DNA of 64,000 nucleotides, from positions 62,131 through 126,130 of the forward strand of contig NZ_FNJJ01000007.1 in NCBI RefSeq assembly GCF_900104265.1, written 5' to 3'. Under the pieces are notes generated by a model. That model was not told where the DNA came from. It did no database searches and saw only the letters and a program-made list of their open reading frames with translations. Each line of letters opens with the position of its first letter. Position 1 is the stretch's first letter. Source of the DNA: Ectopseudomonas guguanensis (GTDB taxonomy: Bacteria > Pseudomonadota > Gammaproteobacteria > Pseudomonadales > Pseudomonadaceae). Of this stretch, positions 39,016 through 49,353 are shown piece by piece. The translations under genes were made by a program, and so were the position numbers.

Positions 39016-40095
39016 CTAACCACCTACCTGCCACTGATGCGCTTTCACCAGCGCCTGCTCGAGTTCGGCGCGCCAGGCGTCCGGGGTGCGTCCTGCGAGC
39101 AGTTCCAGGCGCTGCAGCTGGGCGCCGCATTCCTGCAGGCACTGTTGCAGCCAGCCGATGCGCTGCAGGGTCAGCGGTGTGCAGGTCTGGCCGCCGAGAT
39201 CGTCCTCCAGGTCGCTCAGGTGCGAGCGCCAGGCCTCGCGCAGGTACAGGCCGTCCAGCCCGCCGCGCAGCGCCGTGTGCCACTGGCCGATGATGTTGCC
39301 CAGCCAGCCCAGCACCGAGGCGCTGGCGCCGCGCTTGATCAGCCGGCTGCGCAGGCGCTGGTAGCACTCCAGGGCGATGCGCTTTTCCAGCTCCAGCGCG
39401 GCCAGGGCGGCGCCCTGCCCGCGCTCTTGCTCCAGGCGCAGCAGGTAGGCGTAGTAGCAGCGCGTTTCGAAACGCTCGGCGCCGTGGTGCTGCGGGGTCA
39501 GCAACCCGTTGCTGTTGCAGTCGCGCAGCGGGTCGAAGCGGTACATGTAGCCGAAGTCGAACAGGCGGATGCGGCCGTCGTCGAGCAGGTTGCCCGGGCA
39601 CAGGTCCCACTCGAAGAAGCCCAGTTGCAGCAGCGCCAGCAGGGTGTCGAACAGCTGCAGCAGGCGTCGTTCGTCCCATTCGGCGATCGCTTCGCCGGCG
39701 ATCCAGGGCGACAGCAGCAGGCCTTGGCGGTAGCTGGCGTAGCGGGTGTCGACGATGCCGGCCAGGGCCTCGTGCCAGTCCGCCTGGCGCTTGAGTGCCT
39801 GCAGTTCGCCGCGGCGCTGCACTTCGTTGAGAAAGGAGGTCTGGCCGTCGGGGTTCTGCACCTTGCACGGGTGGCGGGCGCGCTTGAGCGTCCACAGGCG
39901 GCCGCTGGCCTCCAGCTGGTAGACGTCGGCGGTCAGCCCGCCGGCGAAGTGGCGGCGTACCCAGGGACTGCCGGGGCGGGTGGCCAGCAGCTGTTCGAGG
40001 GGCAGCGGGCAACCTGCGAGCGAGCCCACTTCCAGTTCGGCGCGGCTGGCGGCGAAGGCCAGCTGGCTTTGGCGGCGTTGTTGTTCCGGTGTCAT
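39016..40095 (-). CDS. Protein-kinase-fold phosphotransferase of unknown substrate in mal cluster
   Basis: A 359-residue soluble protein with a complete kinase core in order. There is a glycine-rich loop region ([14 protein letters not shown], about 49-62), ATP-anchoring Lys71 (WTLKRAR), helix-C Glu91 (FLNEVQRR), a hinge at about 129-133, catalytic Asp164 and Asn169 ([11 protein letters not shown]), and metal-binding Asp180 (LFDFGYM). That set predicts an active enzyme of the protein kinase/APH/LPS-kinase superfamily. It is divergent from malE with a MalT-like site between them, so co-regulation with maltose genes is likely. It is not similar by eye to known maltokinases of the GlgE pathway. 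Whether it acts on a sugar or a protein is unknown. Confidence 0.75.
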   Translation of the reverse strand: MTPEQQRRQSQLAFAASRAELEVGSLAGCPLPLEQLLATRPGSPWVRRHFAGGLTADVYQLEASGRLWTLKRARHPCKVQNPDGQTSFLNEVQRRGELQALKRQADWHEALAGIVDTRYASYRQGLLLSPWIAGEAIAEWDERRLLQLFDTLLALLQLGFFEWDLCPGNLLDDGRIRLFDFGYMYRFDPLRDCNSNGLLTPQHHGAERFETRCYYAYLLRLEQERGQGAALAALELEKRIALECYQRLRSRLIKRGASASVLGWLGNIIGQWHTALRGGLDGLYLREAWRSHLSDLEDDLGGQTCTPLTLQRIGWLQQCLQECGAQLQRLELLAGRTPDAWRAELEQALVKAHQWQVGG

Positions 40096-40287
40096 GTCGA
40101 TTCCTGTCGGTGTGCGCGGCGCAGATGGCCGCGCGTTACCCTGCGCTGCGGCGTTGCATGGATGTGGCGCACCCGGCGCCACGGCGGTTGGCGCAGTACA
40201 CCCGCAGCGCGCCGCCTGCAACAGGCGCAGAAGGGGCAGGGGCGCATGCTTTTTCCCCGGAATCGCTGGCAGACTACGCCCCCGCCT

Positions 40288-40319
40288 CTACGCCCTCGCC
40301 AGCGTAGTCGGGGAGGATG
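40288..40319 (+). promoter_or_regulatory. Putative MalT site upstream of malE
   Basis: CTACGCC-N15-GGGGAGGATG, followed by TGG, 102 bases before malE. GGGGAGGATG is one base off the E. coli MalT box. The 40096-40420 gap also serves the divergent kinase-like gene. Confidence 0.6.
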
Positions 40320-40420
40320 TGGCGCTTGCGCTTTCGGCCGAGGATGACCGAGCTGGCAGAGCGCTCACCGGCTCGCCGCAGATGTGGATCAAAAACAAGA
40401 AGCCACGAGGACAACTAGAC

Positions 40421-41608
40421 ATGAACAAGACGCTGCTCAGCGCAGTCGCCATCGGCCTTGCCGCCACCCTGAGCCATTCCCTGCCGGCGCAGGCCGCCAT
40501 CGAGGAAGGCAAGCTGGTCATCTGGATCAACGGCGACAAGGGCTACAAGGGCCTGGCCAAGGTCGGCGAGCGCTTCACCGCCGACACCGGTATCGCCGTG
40601 GAGGTGGCCCACCCGGACAGCGCCACCGACAAGTTCCAGCAGGCCGCCGCCACCGGCAACGGCCCGGACATCTTCATCTGGGCCCACGACCGCCTCGGCG
40701 AATGGGCGCAGAGTGGGCTGATCTCACCGATCACCCCCAGTGCCAAGACCCAGGGCGAGATCGAGGATTTCGCCTGGGACGCGGTGACCTACGGCGGCAA
40801 GCTGTGGGGCTACCCGATGGCGGTCGAGTCCATCGGCCTGCTCTACAACAAGGCGCTGGTACCGACGCCGCCGACCACATTCGACGAGGTGCTGAAACTC
40901 AACGCCGAGCTGGCCAAGTCCGGCAAGCGCGCCATCCTCTGGGATTACAACAACACCTACTTCACCTGGCCGCTGCTGGCTGCCAACGGTGGCTACGTGT
41001 TCGCCGACACCGACGGCGGCTATGACACCAGCCGCACCGGGGTCAACAGCGACGGCGCCAAGCTGGGCGCGCAGACCCTCAAGGCGCTGATCGACGCCGG
41101 GGTGATGCCCAAGGGCGCCGACTACAGCGTCGCCGAGGCGGCCTTCAACAGGGCCGAGTCGGCCATGTTCATCAGTGGCCCCTGGGCCTGGGCCAACGCC
41201 AGGAAGAGCGGCATCGACTTCGGCGTGGCGCCCATTCCCGCCGTGGGCGATGCCCCCAGCCGACCCTTCAGCGGGGTGATGGCTGCCGCGCTGAACGCCG
41301 CCAGCCCCAACCAGGCGCTGGCCGTGGAGTTCCTCGAGAACTACCTGCTGCAGGTCGAAGGCCTCAAGACCGTGAGCGCCGACGTGCCGCTCGGCGCGGT
41401 GCCGAACAAGGCGTACATGGCCGAACTGGCCAGCGACCCGCTGATCAAGGCCACCTTCGACAACGCCCAGCTCGGCCGGCCGATGCCCAACGTGCCGGAA
41501 ATGGGCGCCTTCTGGTCGGCCATGGGGCCGGCGCTGACCAACATCACCTCCGGTCGCCAGACCGTGGACGCCGCGCTGGACGACGCTGCCAAGCGCATCG
41601 CCAAGTGA
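40421..41608 (+). CDS. malE: Maltose/maltodextrin-binding periplasmic protein
   Basis: A 395-residue periplasmic binding protein. After a signal peptide (to about residue 25, LPAQA) the mature protein begins [20 protein letters not shown], essentially the canonical MalE start. Ligand-contact regions recognisable by comparison include [37 protein letters not shown] and [14 protein letters not shown] 40421 follows CCACGAGGACAACTAGAC. It delivers maltodextrins to MalFGK. It is the first gene of malEFG, with 61 bases before malF. Confidence 0.95.
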   Translation: MNKTLLSAVAIGLAATLSHSLPAQAAIEEGKLVIWINGDKGYKGLAKVGERFTADTGIAVEVAHPDSATDKFQQAAATGNGPDIFIWAHDRLGEWAQSGLISPITPSAKTQGEIEDFAWDAVTYGGKLWGYPMAVESIGLLYNKALVPTPPTTFDEVLKLNAELAKSGKRAILWDYNNTYFTWPLLAANGGYVFADTDGGYDTSRTGVNSDGAKLGAQTLKALIDAGVMPKGADYSVAEAAFNRAESAMFISGPWAWANARKSGIDFGVAPIPAVGDAPSRPFSGVMAAALNAASPNQALAVEFLENYLLQVEGLKTVSADVPLGAVPNKAYMAELASDPLIKATFDNAQLGRPMPNVPEMGAFWSAMGPALTNITSGRQTVDAALDDAAKRIAK

Positions 41609-41669
41609 AATCCGGCCGCTGACCGGCGCCTGGCGTCGGCAGCGGCCTCGCTCCGAGGCTATAACCCTG

Positions 41670-43232
41670 ATGTCCGTCGTGAATCTTCCCGCCGCCGTGG
41701 CCAGTACGCCCATGAAACTGTTTTCCCTGCCGTCGCTACGTGCCGGCCTGCGCTGGAGCCTGTGGGGCCTGTTCAATGCTCTGGCGCTGTACCTGGTGCT
41801 GGCGCTCTATGCCCAGCAGCAACTGGCCTTCGCCCTGCTCGGCCTGGTGGTCACCGGCATCGCCAGCTACGTGTTCATCAGCCGCCGCGCCTACGCCCAT
41901 CGCTACATCTACCCGGCGTTGGCGGGCATGCTGGTGTTCGTCATCTTTCCGCTGCTGTACACCGTGGGCATCGGCTTCACCAACTACAGCGGCAGCAACC
42001 TGCTGAGCTTCGAACAGGTGCAGCGCTACCACCTGCGCCAGACCTACCTGGCCGGCGAGCGCTACGGCTTCAGCCTGCATCGCGGCGAGGATGAAGAGCT
42101 GCGCCTGCGCGTCGACAAGGGCGAGCGCGGCGTGTTCGTCTCGCCGCCGCTGACTGGCGATGCGGGCGGCGAGCCGCTGGCGCTGAGGGCCGAACGCGAA
42201 CCCGGCGAGCTGGGCGAGGCACTGGCGCTGCGCGAGGTGATCCAGCGCCGCACCGAGCTGGAGCAGTGGGTGCTGCGCAGCACCGACGGCGAGCTGCTGC
42301 GTCTCTACGGTCTGCGCGAGGTGGCGGCGGTCAAGCCGTTGTACCGTCTGCTGGAGGGGGGCGATCTGCTCAACACCCGCAGCAACGAGCGCCTGGTAGC
42401 CGACCATGGCATCGGCTTCTACGTCGACAGCCACGGCAACAAGGTGGCGCCGGGCTTCACCGTGTTCGCCGGCACCAGCAACTTCACCCGGGTACTGACC
42501 GACCCGAGCATTCGTGGCCCGTTCCTGGAGATCTTCGTCTGGACCGTGGCCTTCGCCGGCCTCACCGTACTCTTCACCCTGGCCGTGGGCCTGGTGCTGG
42601 CCAGCCTGCTGCAGTGGGATCTGGTACGCGGCAAGGCGTTCTACCGGCTGATGCTGATCCTGCCTTACGCGGTGCCGGCGTTCATTTCCATCCTGGTGTT
42701 CCGCGGCCTGTTCAACCAGAACTTCGGTGAGATCAACCTGTTGCTCAACGGCCTGTTCGGCATCCGCCCGGACTGGTTCAGCGACCCGACCCTGGCCCGC
42801 TCGATGATCCTCATCGTCAACACCTGGCTGGGTTACCCCTACATGCTGCTGCTGTGCATGGGTCTGCTGCAGGCCATTCCGCGCGACCTCTACGAGGCCT
42901 CGGCGATGGATGGCGCCACGCCCCTGGACAACCTGCTGAAGATCACCCTGCCGCTTCTGATCAAGCCGCTGGCGCCGCTTTTGATCGCCAGCTTCGCCTT
43001 CAACTTCAACAACTTCGTGCTGATCACCCTGCTGACCCGCGGCGGCCCGGACATCATCGGCGCCACTACCCCGGCCGGCACCACCGATCTCTTGGTGAGC
43101 TACACCTACCGCATCGCCTTCCAGGACTCCGGGCAGAACTTCGCCCTGGCGGCGGCCATCGCCACGCTGATTTTCCTGGTGGTGGGCGCACTGGCCTGGC
43201 TCAACCTGAAACTGTCGAAAGTCAAAGTCTAA
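41670..43232 (+). CDS. malF: Maltose ABC transporter permease MalF
   Basis: A 520-residue inner-membrane permease. N-terminal helices are followed by the large periplasmic P2 loop characteristic of MalF (about residues 100-285), then the BPD_transp_1 core with the coupling-helix EAA motif [20 protein letters not shown] (about 410-430). It is similar in length to E. coli MalF. ATG 41670 is taken, but M15 (41712) is an alternative because no strong ribosome site is seen. It pairs with MalG and the distant MalK. Confidence 0.95.
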   Translation: MSVVNLPAAVASTPMKLFSLPSLRAGLRWSLWGLFNALALYLVLALYAQQQLAFALLGLVVTGIASYVFISRRAYAHRYIYPALAGMLVFVIFPLLYTVGIGFTNYSGSNLLSFEQVQRYHLRQTYLAGERYGFSLHRGEDEELRLRVDKGERGVFVSPPLTGDAGGEPLALRAEREPGELGEALALREVIQRRTELEQWVLRSTDGELLRLYGLREVAAVKPLYRLLEGGDLLNTRSNERLVADHGIGFYVDSHGNKVAPGFTVFAGTSNFTRVLTDPSIRGPFLEIFVWTVAFAGLTVLFTLAVGLVLASLLQWDLVRGKAFYRLMLILPYAVPAFISILVFRGLFNQNFGEINLLLNGLFGIRPDWFSDPTLARSMILIVNTWLGYPYMLLLCMGLLQAIPRDLYEASAMDGATPLDNLLKITLPLLIKPLAPLLIASFAFNFNNFVLITLLTRGGPDIIGATTPAGTTDLLVSYTYRIAFQDSGQNFALAAAIATLIFLVVGALAWLNLKLSKVKV

Positions 43233-43242
43233 GGAACCCGCC

Positions 43243-44133
43243 ATGGCGATGGTGCAACCGAAATCCGTGAAATACCGCCTGTGGCTGACCCATGCCGGTC
43301 TGCTCGGCTTCATCGCGCTGATCGTCTTCCCGCTGCTGATGGTGGTGTCGATCAGCTTCCGCGAAGGCAACTTCGCCACCGGCAGCCTGCTGCCGGACAA
43401 CCCGACCCTGGAGCACTGGTCGCTGGCCCTCGGCATTCCCTACCAGCATGCCGACGGCTCGATGACCCAGCCGCCGTTCCCGGTGCTGACCTGGCTGTGG
43501 AACTCGGTGAAGATCGCCTTCATCAGCTCGGCGCTGATCCTGCTGCTGTCGACTACCAGCGCCTATGCCTTCGCCCGTATGCGCTTCGCCGGCAAGGGGC
43601 CGATCCTCAAGGGCATGCTGATCTTCCAGATGTTCCCGCCGGTGCTGTCGCTGGTGGCCATCTACGCCCTGTTCGACCAGCTCGGCAAGCACGCCGGCTG
43701 GCTCGGGGTGAACAGCCACGGGGCGGTGATCGTCGCCTCGCTCGGCGGCATGGCCCTGCATATCTGGACCATCAAGGGCTACTTCGAGAGCATCGACGCC
43801 TCGCTGGAGGAGGCCGCCATCGTCGACGGCGCCACCACCTGGCAGGCTTTCGTGCACATCCTGCTGCCGATGAGCGTGCCGATCCTTGCCGTGGTGTTCA
43901 TCCTCGCCTTTATCACCAGCATCACCGAATACCCCATCGCCTCGGTGCTGCTGCTGGACGTGGACAAGCTGACCCTGTCGGTCGGCGCCCAGCAGTACCT
44001 GTACGAGCAGAACTACCTGTGGGGCGACTTCGCCGCCGCCGCCGTGCTCTCCGGCCTGCCGATCACCCTGGTATTCCTCTATTGCCAGAAGTGGATAGTC
44101 GGTGGGCTGACCGCGGGCGGGGTGAAGGGGTAG
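43243..44133 (+). CDS. malG: Maltose ABC transporter permease MalG
   Basis: A 296-residue permease with six predicted helices and the EAA coupling loop [20 protein letters not shown] (about residues 186-205), plus the C-terminus GLTAGGVKG that in E. coli reaches into the channel. It starts ten bases after the malF stop with AAGGAACCCGCC upstream, so malEFG is one operon. Confidence 0.95.
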   Translation: MAMVQPKSVKYRLWLTHAGLLGFIALIVFPLLMVVSISFREGNFATGSLLPDNPTLEHWSLALGIPYQHADGSMTQPPFPVLTWLWNSVKIAFISSALILLLSTTSAYAFARMRFAGKGPILKGMLIFQMFPPVLSLVAIYALFDQLGKHAGWLGVNSHGAVIVASLGGMALHIWTIKGYFESIDASLEEAAIVDGATTWQAFVHILLPMSVPILAVVFILAFITSITEYPIASVLLLDVDKLTLSVGAQQYLYEQNYLWGDFAAAAVLSGLPITLVFLYCQKWIVGGLTAGGVKG

Positions 44134-44181
44134 CCGCGTTTTGGTGCGCACGGCCTAGGCGGCCGACACCCTACGGACGGG

Positions 44182-44302
44182 GTAGGGCGGGTGAAACCCG
44201 CCGCTGCCGATCTGGCGGGTTGCACCCGCCCTACGTTCGTGCGCATCGATCTACCTTCGTTGGTGCACATGGCATACCGAGGTGGGCGGTGAAACCCGCC
44301 AC
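44182..44302. repeat. REP family F inverted pair and partial copy
   Basis: GTAGGGCGGGTGAAACCCGC...GGCGGGTTGCACCCGCCCTA (44182-44234), then GGTGGGCGGTGAAACCCGCC (about 44280-44302), between malG and malT. Confidence 0.8.
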
Positions 44303-44360
44303 CCGATACCGATGTAAGATTCGCCAAAACCCGGACAACGATAAAAAACGGGAGAGGATC

Positions 44361-47105
44361 ATGACCACAGCGGCCCGCCCGCCACTGCCCCTGATACCGG
44401 CCAAGCTGGCCGCGCCGTCCATTCATCCCGGCCTGCTGCCACGGCCGCGCTTCGACGAGTGGCTGCAGCGTCTGCCCCAGGTGCGCCTGGCCGTGCTGCA
44501 GGCGCCCAGCGGCTTCGGCAAGACCGTGCTGGCCAGCCAGTGGGCCGCGGCCTTCGCCGGCGCCGTGGCCTGGCTCAATCTCGATGGCAACGACAACAGC
44601 CCGCGGCAGTTCGGCCGCTACCTGCTCAATGCCCTGCATCGCCAGCTCGAGGGCGGTTGTCCGCAGTGCGTCAATCGCGCCGAGCAGGGCGACGACGGCC
44701 TCGACGGTCTGCTCACCCGCCTGCTCGCCGAACTGCCGGCCGAGCACCCGCCGCTGTTGCTGGTGCTCGACGAGTTCGAGGCGCTGCGCAACCGCGAGGT
44801 GATCGCCGCGCTGCGCTTCTTCCTGCGCAACACGCCGCCCTGGCTGACCCTGCTGGTGTGCAGCCGCGGCCTGCCGGACCTGGGCGTGGCCGAGCTGCGG
44901 GTCAAGCGTCAGCTGCTGGCGCTGGACGCCAGCCACCTGGCCTTCGAGCTGGACGAGGTGCAGGCGCTGCTCGAACTGGGCCTGCCGATCGCCATCAACC
45001 GCGAGCAGGTCGAGCGCCTCAACCGGCGCATCGGCGGCTGGCCCTGCGCGCTGCAGCTGACCCTGCAGGAGGTGCAGACCGGGCGCGGCATGGACCTGTT
45101 TCTCGAGGCGCTGCAACTCGGTCATCCCTACGTGCGCGACTATTTCCGCGAGCAGGTGCTCTACGGCCTGGACGGCGCTACCCAGGATTTTCTGCAGTCC
45201 ACCTGTCTGCTCGAGCGCTTCAGCGCGCCGCTGGCCGACCGCCTCACCGATAGCTGCAACGGCCGCGAGATGCTGGAAAACCTCGAGCGCAGCGGCCTGT
45301 TCATCCAGGCGGTGGACCCGCTGCGTCAGTGGTTCGCCTACCACCCGCTGTTCGCCAGCTTCCTGCGCAACGAGCTGTCCACCCATCATCCGCAGCGCAT
45401 GGGCGAACTGCACCTGCGCGCCGCCGAGGCGCTGCTCGAGGAGAAGATGGCCGAGGAGGCCGCCCGCCATGCGCTGCTGGCGCATGATCCGCAGCGAGTG
45501 GCGCAGATTCTCGAAACCCACGGCCGTCACTTCTATCGCCAGGGGCGTCTGGAGCTGCTGCAGCGCTGCCTGGCCGTGCTGCCGGAGAGCCGTGTGGCCG
45601 AGTCGCCGCTGTTCACCCTGCTGCAGGCCTGGGCCTCGCAGAACCAGTACCAGAGCGATCAGGTCGAGCGCTGGCTGCAGGCCGGCGAGGCGGTGCAGCG
45701 CGAGCAGTTCAGTGCCGAGCAGTGGCAGCGCATCGAGGCCGAATACCAGGCCGTGCGCGCCCAGGTGGCGATCAACCAGGGCGACCAGCAGCGTGCCATG
45801 GCCTTTGCCCGCCAGGCGCTGGCGCTCGAGCCGCTGACCATGCGCACCTCTCGGGTGGCGGCGCTGTCGGTGCTGGCCGAGTCGCACTTCGTCCAGGGCG
45901 AACTGGCCAAGGCTCAGCAGCAACACGAGGAAAACGTGCGCCGCGCGCAGCAGATCAACGCCTCGCACCCGGTGCTGTGGAGCCTCGGCCAGCTGTCGGA
46001 GATCGCCGTCGCCCAGGGCCACCTGCAGAAGGCCTACAACCTGCAGGAGCGGGCACTGCAGTACATCGAGCAGGAGAAGTTGCCGGTCACCCCGATCATG
46101 GAATTCATCCACCGCGTGCGCGGCCAGGTGCTGCTCGAATGGCACCACCTCGATGCGGCGGAGCAATGCGCCCTGCAGGGGCTGGAGATACTCGATACGG
46201 TGGGCGACCACTGGTTCCTGCAGTGCTACGTGCTGCTCGCCCGCGTCGCCCATGCGCGCGGCCAGCAGAGCCAGTGCGCCGACTACATCGGCCGGCTCAA
46301 GACGCTGCTGGCCGGCGACGACTACCACATCGACTGGCAGGCCAACGCCCACGCGGTGATGCTCACCTACTGGGACTCGACCCAGGACAAGGACAGCATC
46401 CGCCAGTGGCTTGCCACCGCGCCGCCGCTCAAGCCGGGGGCCAACCACTTCGCCCAGGGCAACGCGCGCAACCATGTGCGCGCCTACCTGGCGCTGAACC
46501 AGGGCGACCGCGCGCTGCCGATCCTGCGTCAGCTGCAGCTCGATGCCGAGCGCCACCAGCTGGTGATGGACCAGAATCGCAACCATATCCTCCAGGCGCT
46601 GGCCTACTGGCAGCGCGAGGAACGCCAGAGCAGCCTCGACCATCTGCACCAGGCGCTGACCCTGGCCAGCGGTACCGGCGCCATCGGCAGCTTCCTGCGC
46701 CTGGGCAAGCCGCTGATCGCCATGCTCAAGGCGCTGCAGCACGAGCGTCGCCTCGACGAGCTGGAGCACCAGCGCGCCGAGCGCCTGATCCAGCTGGCCC
46801 AGCAGCAGCGCGACTTCAGCCGGGCGATCCGCATCACCCTGGACGAGGCGGTGATTCAGGACATCATCAACCGTCCCGACGTACCCGAACTGATCCGCCA
46901 TTCGCCGCTGACCCGGCGCGAATGGCAGGTGCTCAGCCTGATTCACGCCGGGCTGTCCAACGAGCAGATCTCCGAACACCTCAACGTCGCCCCGACCACC
47001 ATCAAGACGCACATCCGCAGCCTCTACCAGAAGCTCGCCATCACCCAGCGCAGCGAAGCGGTGCAGCTGGCGCGCAGCCTGTTGAGCAAGATCCAGGGCG
47101 AGTAG
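44361..47105 (+). CDS. malT: MalT-type LuxR-family activator of maltose genes
   Basis: A 914-residue STAND-class regulator. The N-terminal NTPase has Walker A APSGFGKT (residues 48-55) and Walker-B-like LLLVLDEFEAL, then the arm and winged-helix region, a long TPR-like sensor from about 430 to 800, and a C-terminal LuxR HTH (LTRREWQVLSLIHAGLSNEQ, then TTIKTHIRSLYQKL). E. coli MalT (901 residues) has the same plan and is switched on by maltotriose plus ATP. Placement right after malEFG and before the alpha-glucosidase gene supports the MalT role, although related STAND-LuxR activators of other pathways exist. ATG 44361 has GGGAGAGGATC upstream. Confidence 0.88.
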   Translation: MTTAARPPLPLIPAKLAAPSIHPGLLPRPRFDEWLQRLPQVRLAVLQAPSGFGKTVLASQWAAAFAGAVAWLNLDGNDNSPRQFGRYLLNALHRQLEGGCPQCVNRAEQGDDGLDGLLTRLLAELPAEHPPLLLVLDEFEALRNREVIAALRFFLRNTPPWLTLLVCSRGLPDLGVAELRVKRQLLALDASHLAFELDEVQALLELGLPIAINREQVERLNRRIGGWPCALQLTLQEVQTGRGMDLFLEALQLGHPYVRDYFREQVLYGLDGATQDFLQSTCLLERFSAPLADRLTDSCNGREMLENLERSGLFIQAVDPLRQWFAYHPLFASFLRNELSTHHPQRMGELHLRAAEALLEEKMAEEAARHALLAHDPQRVAQILETHGRHFYRQGRLELLQRCLAVLPESRVAESPLFTLLQAWASQNQYQSDQVERWLQAGEAVQREQFSAEQWQRIEAEYQAVRAQVAINQGDQQRAMAFARQALALEPLTMRTSRVAALSVLAESHFVQGELAKAQQQHEENVRRAQQINASHPVLWSLGQLSEIAVAQGHLQKAYNLQERALQYIEQEKLPVTPIMEFIHRVRGQVLLEWHHLDAAEQCALQGLEILDTVGDHWFLQCYVLLARVAHARGQQSQCADYIGRLKTLLAGDDYHIDWQANAHAVMLTYWDSTQDKDSIRQWLATAPPLKPGANHFAQGNARNHVRAYLALNQGDRALPILRQLQLDAERHQLVMDQNRNHILQALAYWQREERQSSLDHLHQALTLASGTGAIGSFLRLGKPLIAMLKALQHERRLDELEHQRAERLIQLAQQQRDFSRAIRITLDEAVIQDIINRPDVPELIRHSPLTRREWQVLSLIHAGLSNEQISEHLNVAPTTIKTHIRSLYQKLAITQRSEAVQLARSLLSKIQGE

Positions 47106-47119
47106 GGGGATACCCAACC

Positions 47120-47214
47120 GTAGGGGGCGCCGTGCGCACCGCTGCGGGGTCGGGTGTCTGACGAATATGTTGATGCCTCGATAGGTGCGGGTTGGTGCGC
47201 ACAGCGCACCCTAC
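47120..47214. repeat. REP family A inverted pair after malT
   Basis: GTAGGGGGCGCCGTGCGCAC at 47120-47140 and GGTGCGCACAGCGCACCCTA at 47194-47214. Confidence 0.8.
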
Positions 47215-47273
47215 GGCCCGGCTTCGCGCGCACGATCTCCACCCCCAAAACTCCTCCCCATACCCGCCACCAG

Positions 47274-47305
47274 CTACGCCGTCGAAAACCCCGCCGGGGA
47301 GGATG
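47274..47305 (+). promoter_or_regulatory. Putative MalT site upstream of the alpha-glucosidase gene
   Basis: CTACGCC-N15-GGGGAGGATG followed by TGACG, 62 bases before ATG 47367. It has the same spacing as the sites before malE and the amylase gene. Confidence 0.6.
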
Positions 47306-47366
47306 TGACGCCTTGCCCCCTTGCCTAGAGTGGAGCTGTCATCACGAACAACAAAAGGCTTGCTGT

Positions 47367-48995
47367 ATGGCTGTTATTCGCAAGGACTGGTGGCGCGGCG
47401 GCGTCATCTACCAGGTCTACCCACGCAGTTTTCTCGACAGCAACGACGACGGCATCGGAGATCTGCCCGGCGTAATCGCCAAGCTCGACTACATCGCCAG
47501 CCTCAACGTCGACGCCATCTGGCTGTCGCCGTTCTTCACCTCGCCGATGAAGGATTTCGGCTACGACGTTTCCGACTACCGCGGCGTCGACCCGATCTTC
47601 GGCACCCTCGACGATTTCCGCACGCTGGTCGCGGCCGCCCACGAGCGCGGCCTGCGCATCATCATCGACCAGGTGCTCAACCACTGCTCCGACCAGCATC
47701 CCTGGTTCGCCGAGAGCCGTACCAGCCGCAGCAACGACAAGGCCGACTGGTTCGTCTGGGCCGACCCCAACCCGGACGGCACGCCGCCGAACAACTGGCT
47801 GTCGGTATTCGGCGGTTCGGCCTGGACCTGGGAGGGCCGGCGCAAGCAGTACTACCTGCACAACTTCCTGGCCAGCCAGCCGGACCTCAACTTCCACTGC
47901 GAGGCGGTGCAGCAGCAGTTGCTCGACGACATGGAGTTCTGGCTGCAGCTGGGCGTCGACGGCTTTCGCCTGGACGCTGCCAACTTCTACTTCCACGACC
48001 AGGCGCTGCGCAACAACCCGCCGAACCTGGACATCCGCGAGGGCGGCATCGGCGTGCGCGTCGACAACCCCTACGCCTACCAGCGCCACCTCTACGACAA
48101 GACCCAGCCGCAGAACCTCGACTTCCTGCGCCGCCTGCGTGCGCTGCTGGAGCGCTACCCCGGCACCGCCACGGTGGCGGAGATCGGCTGTGACGATTCG
48201 CTGCGCACCATGGCCGCCTACACCAGCGGCGGCGATACCCTGCACATGGCCTATTCCTTCGACCTGCTCACCGCGCAGTGCAGCCCGGCCTACATCCGCA
48301 GCACCATCGAAGCCATCGAGGGCGAGCTCGGCGACGGCTGGCCCTGCTGGTCGGTAGGCAACCACGACGTGGTGCGGGTGATGAGCCGCTGGGCCCACGA
48401 GGGCGACGCCACCCCGGAGCGCGGCCGTCTGCTGATGTCGCTGCTGCTGTCGCTGCGCGGCAGCGTCTGCCTGTACCAAGGCGAGGAGCTCGGCCTGCCC
48501 GAGGCGGAACTGGCCTTCGAGGATCTGGTCGACCCCTACGGCATCACCTTCTGGCCCGAGTTCAAGGGGCGCGACGGCTGCCGCACGCCGATGCCCTGGG
48601 TACGCGACGGCGTTCATGCCGGTTTCTCCAGCCAGCAACCCTGGCTGCCGCTGGACGAACGCCACCGCGCCCTGGCCGTGGACGTGCAGGAGGACGACAG
48701 CGCCTCGATGCTCAACAGCTATCGGCGCTTTCTCGCCTGGCGCCGGGAGCAGCCGCTGCTGATCGACGGCGATATCCAGGTGCGCTACCACGACGACGAC
48801 CTGCTGGTGTTCGAACGGCGTCTGGGCGAGCAGGCCTGGCTGTGCCTGTTCAACCTGGGCGACCGCGAGCGCCGCTACGACCTGCCGCTGATGGTCGAGC
48901 CGCTGGAGGGCGTGCCGTCCAGCACGGCCGAGTTCCTCGGCAGTTGGGTACACTTGCCGGCCCATGGGTTCGGCTTCGCCCGGCTGCTGGGCTAG
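47367..48995 (+). CDS. GH13 alpha-glucosidase (oligosaccharide hydrolase), cytoplasmic
   Basis: A 542-residue protein without signal peptide. It begins WWRGGVIYQVYPRSFLDSND, the usual GH13 start. Catalytic residues are Asp203 (VDGFRLDAANF), Glu272 (VAEIGCDD) and Asp334 (SVGNHDVVR). The pattern is that of subfamily 23 alpha-glucosidases, which act on alpha-1,4 and short oligosaccharides. It would release glucose from imported maltodextrins, replacing the MalQ/MalP/MalZ route of E. coli. A MalT-like site lies directly upstream. The frame continues upstream without a good start; ATG 47367 is preferred. Trehalose-6-phosphate hydrolase is a less likely alternative. Confidence 0.9.
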   Translation: MAVIRKDWWRGGVIYQVYPRSFLDSNDDGIGDLPGVIAKLDYIASLNVDAIWLSPFFTSPMKDFGYDVSDYRGVDPIFGTLDDFRTLVAAAHERGLRIIIDQVLNHCSDQHPWFAESRTSRSNDKADWFVWADPNPDGTPPNNWLSVFGGSAWTWEGRRKQYYLHNFLASQPDLNFHCEAVQQQLLDDMEFWLQLGVDGFRLDAANFYFHDQALRNNPPNLDIREGGIGVRVDNPYAYQRHLYDKTQPQNLDFLRRLRALLERYPGTATVAEIGCDDSLRTMAAYTSGGDTLHMAYSFDLLTAQCSPAYIRSTIEAIEGELGDGWPCWSVGNHDVVRVMSRWAHEGDATPERGRLLMSLLLSLRGSVCLYQGEELGLPEAELAFEDLVDPYGITFWPEFKGRDGCRTPMPWVRDGVHAGFSSQQPWLPLDERHRALAVDVQEDDSASMLNSYRRFLAWRREQPLLIDGDIQVRYHDDDLLVFERRLGEQAWLCLFNLGDRERRYDLPLMVEPLEGVPSSTAEFLGSWVHLPAHGFGFARLLG

Positions 48996-49055
48996 TGCCG
49001 CGACATGCATGAAGTGTTGGTTGATCGCGGTCTTACCCAGCTACTGCGATCCCCC

Positions 49056-49219
49056 GTAGGGTGGGTTAGCCGCATACCGCCATTAACCGGCATCAGCGCA
49101 TGAGTGACGCGGCGTAACCCGCCATCGGCGCAACGCGGTCAATCGCTTGGTGGGTTACGCGGCGCGCCACCCTGGGAGTGTCCGAGCGTTCGGCGGTTGG
49201 CGCCGCTAACCCACCCTAC
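49056..49219. repeat. REP family G group
   Basis: GTAGGGTGGGTTAGCCGC, ACGCGGCGTAACCCGCC, GGTGGGTTACGCGGCG and GCCGCTAACCCACCCTAC form two nested inverted pairs. With an inverted GCAGGAGCC/GGCTCCTGC at 49268-49290 they fill the 358-base gap before malK; no MalT-like site is seen in it. Confidence 0.75.
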
Positions 49220-49353
49220 AGCGATCGACATCTCATGGTTGTCGCGACACTAGGCCCCTTGCGTTTGCAGGAGCCTGTCCGGCTCCTGCAGGTTCTTAAG
49301 CTTTCCGGCCGGGCCGAATCCATCGGTTCCCGGCCCCGTTCGAGAGGCATCCC

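Noticed and set aside
44079..47117. 1012-codon minus-strand frame opposite malT
   Set aside because: Shadow of malT third-position GC; no recognisable protein features.
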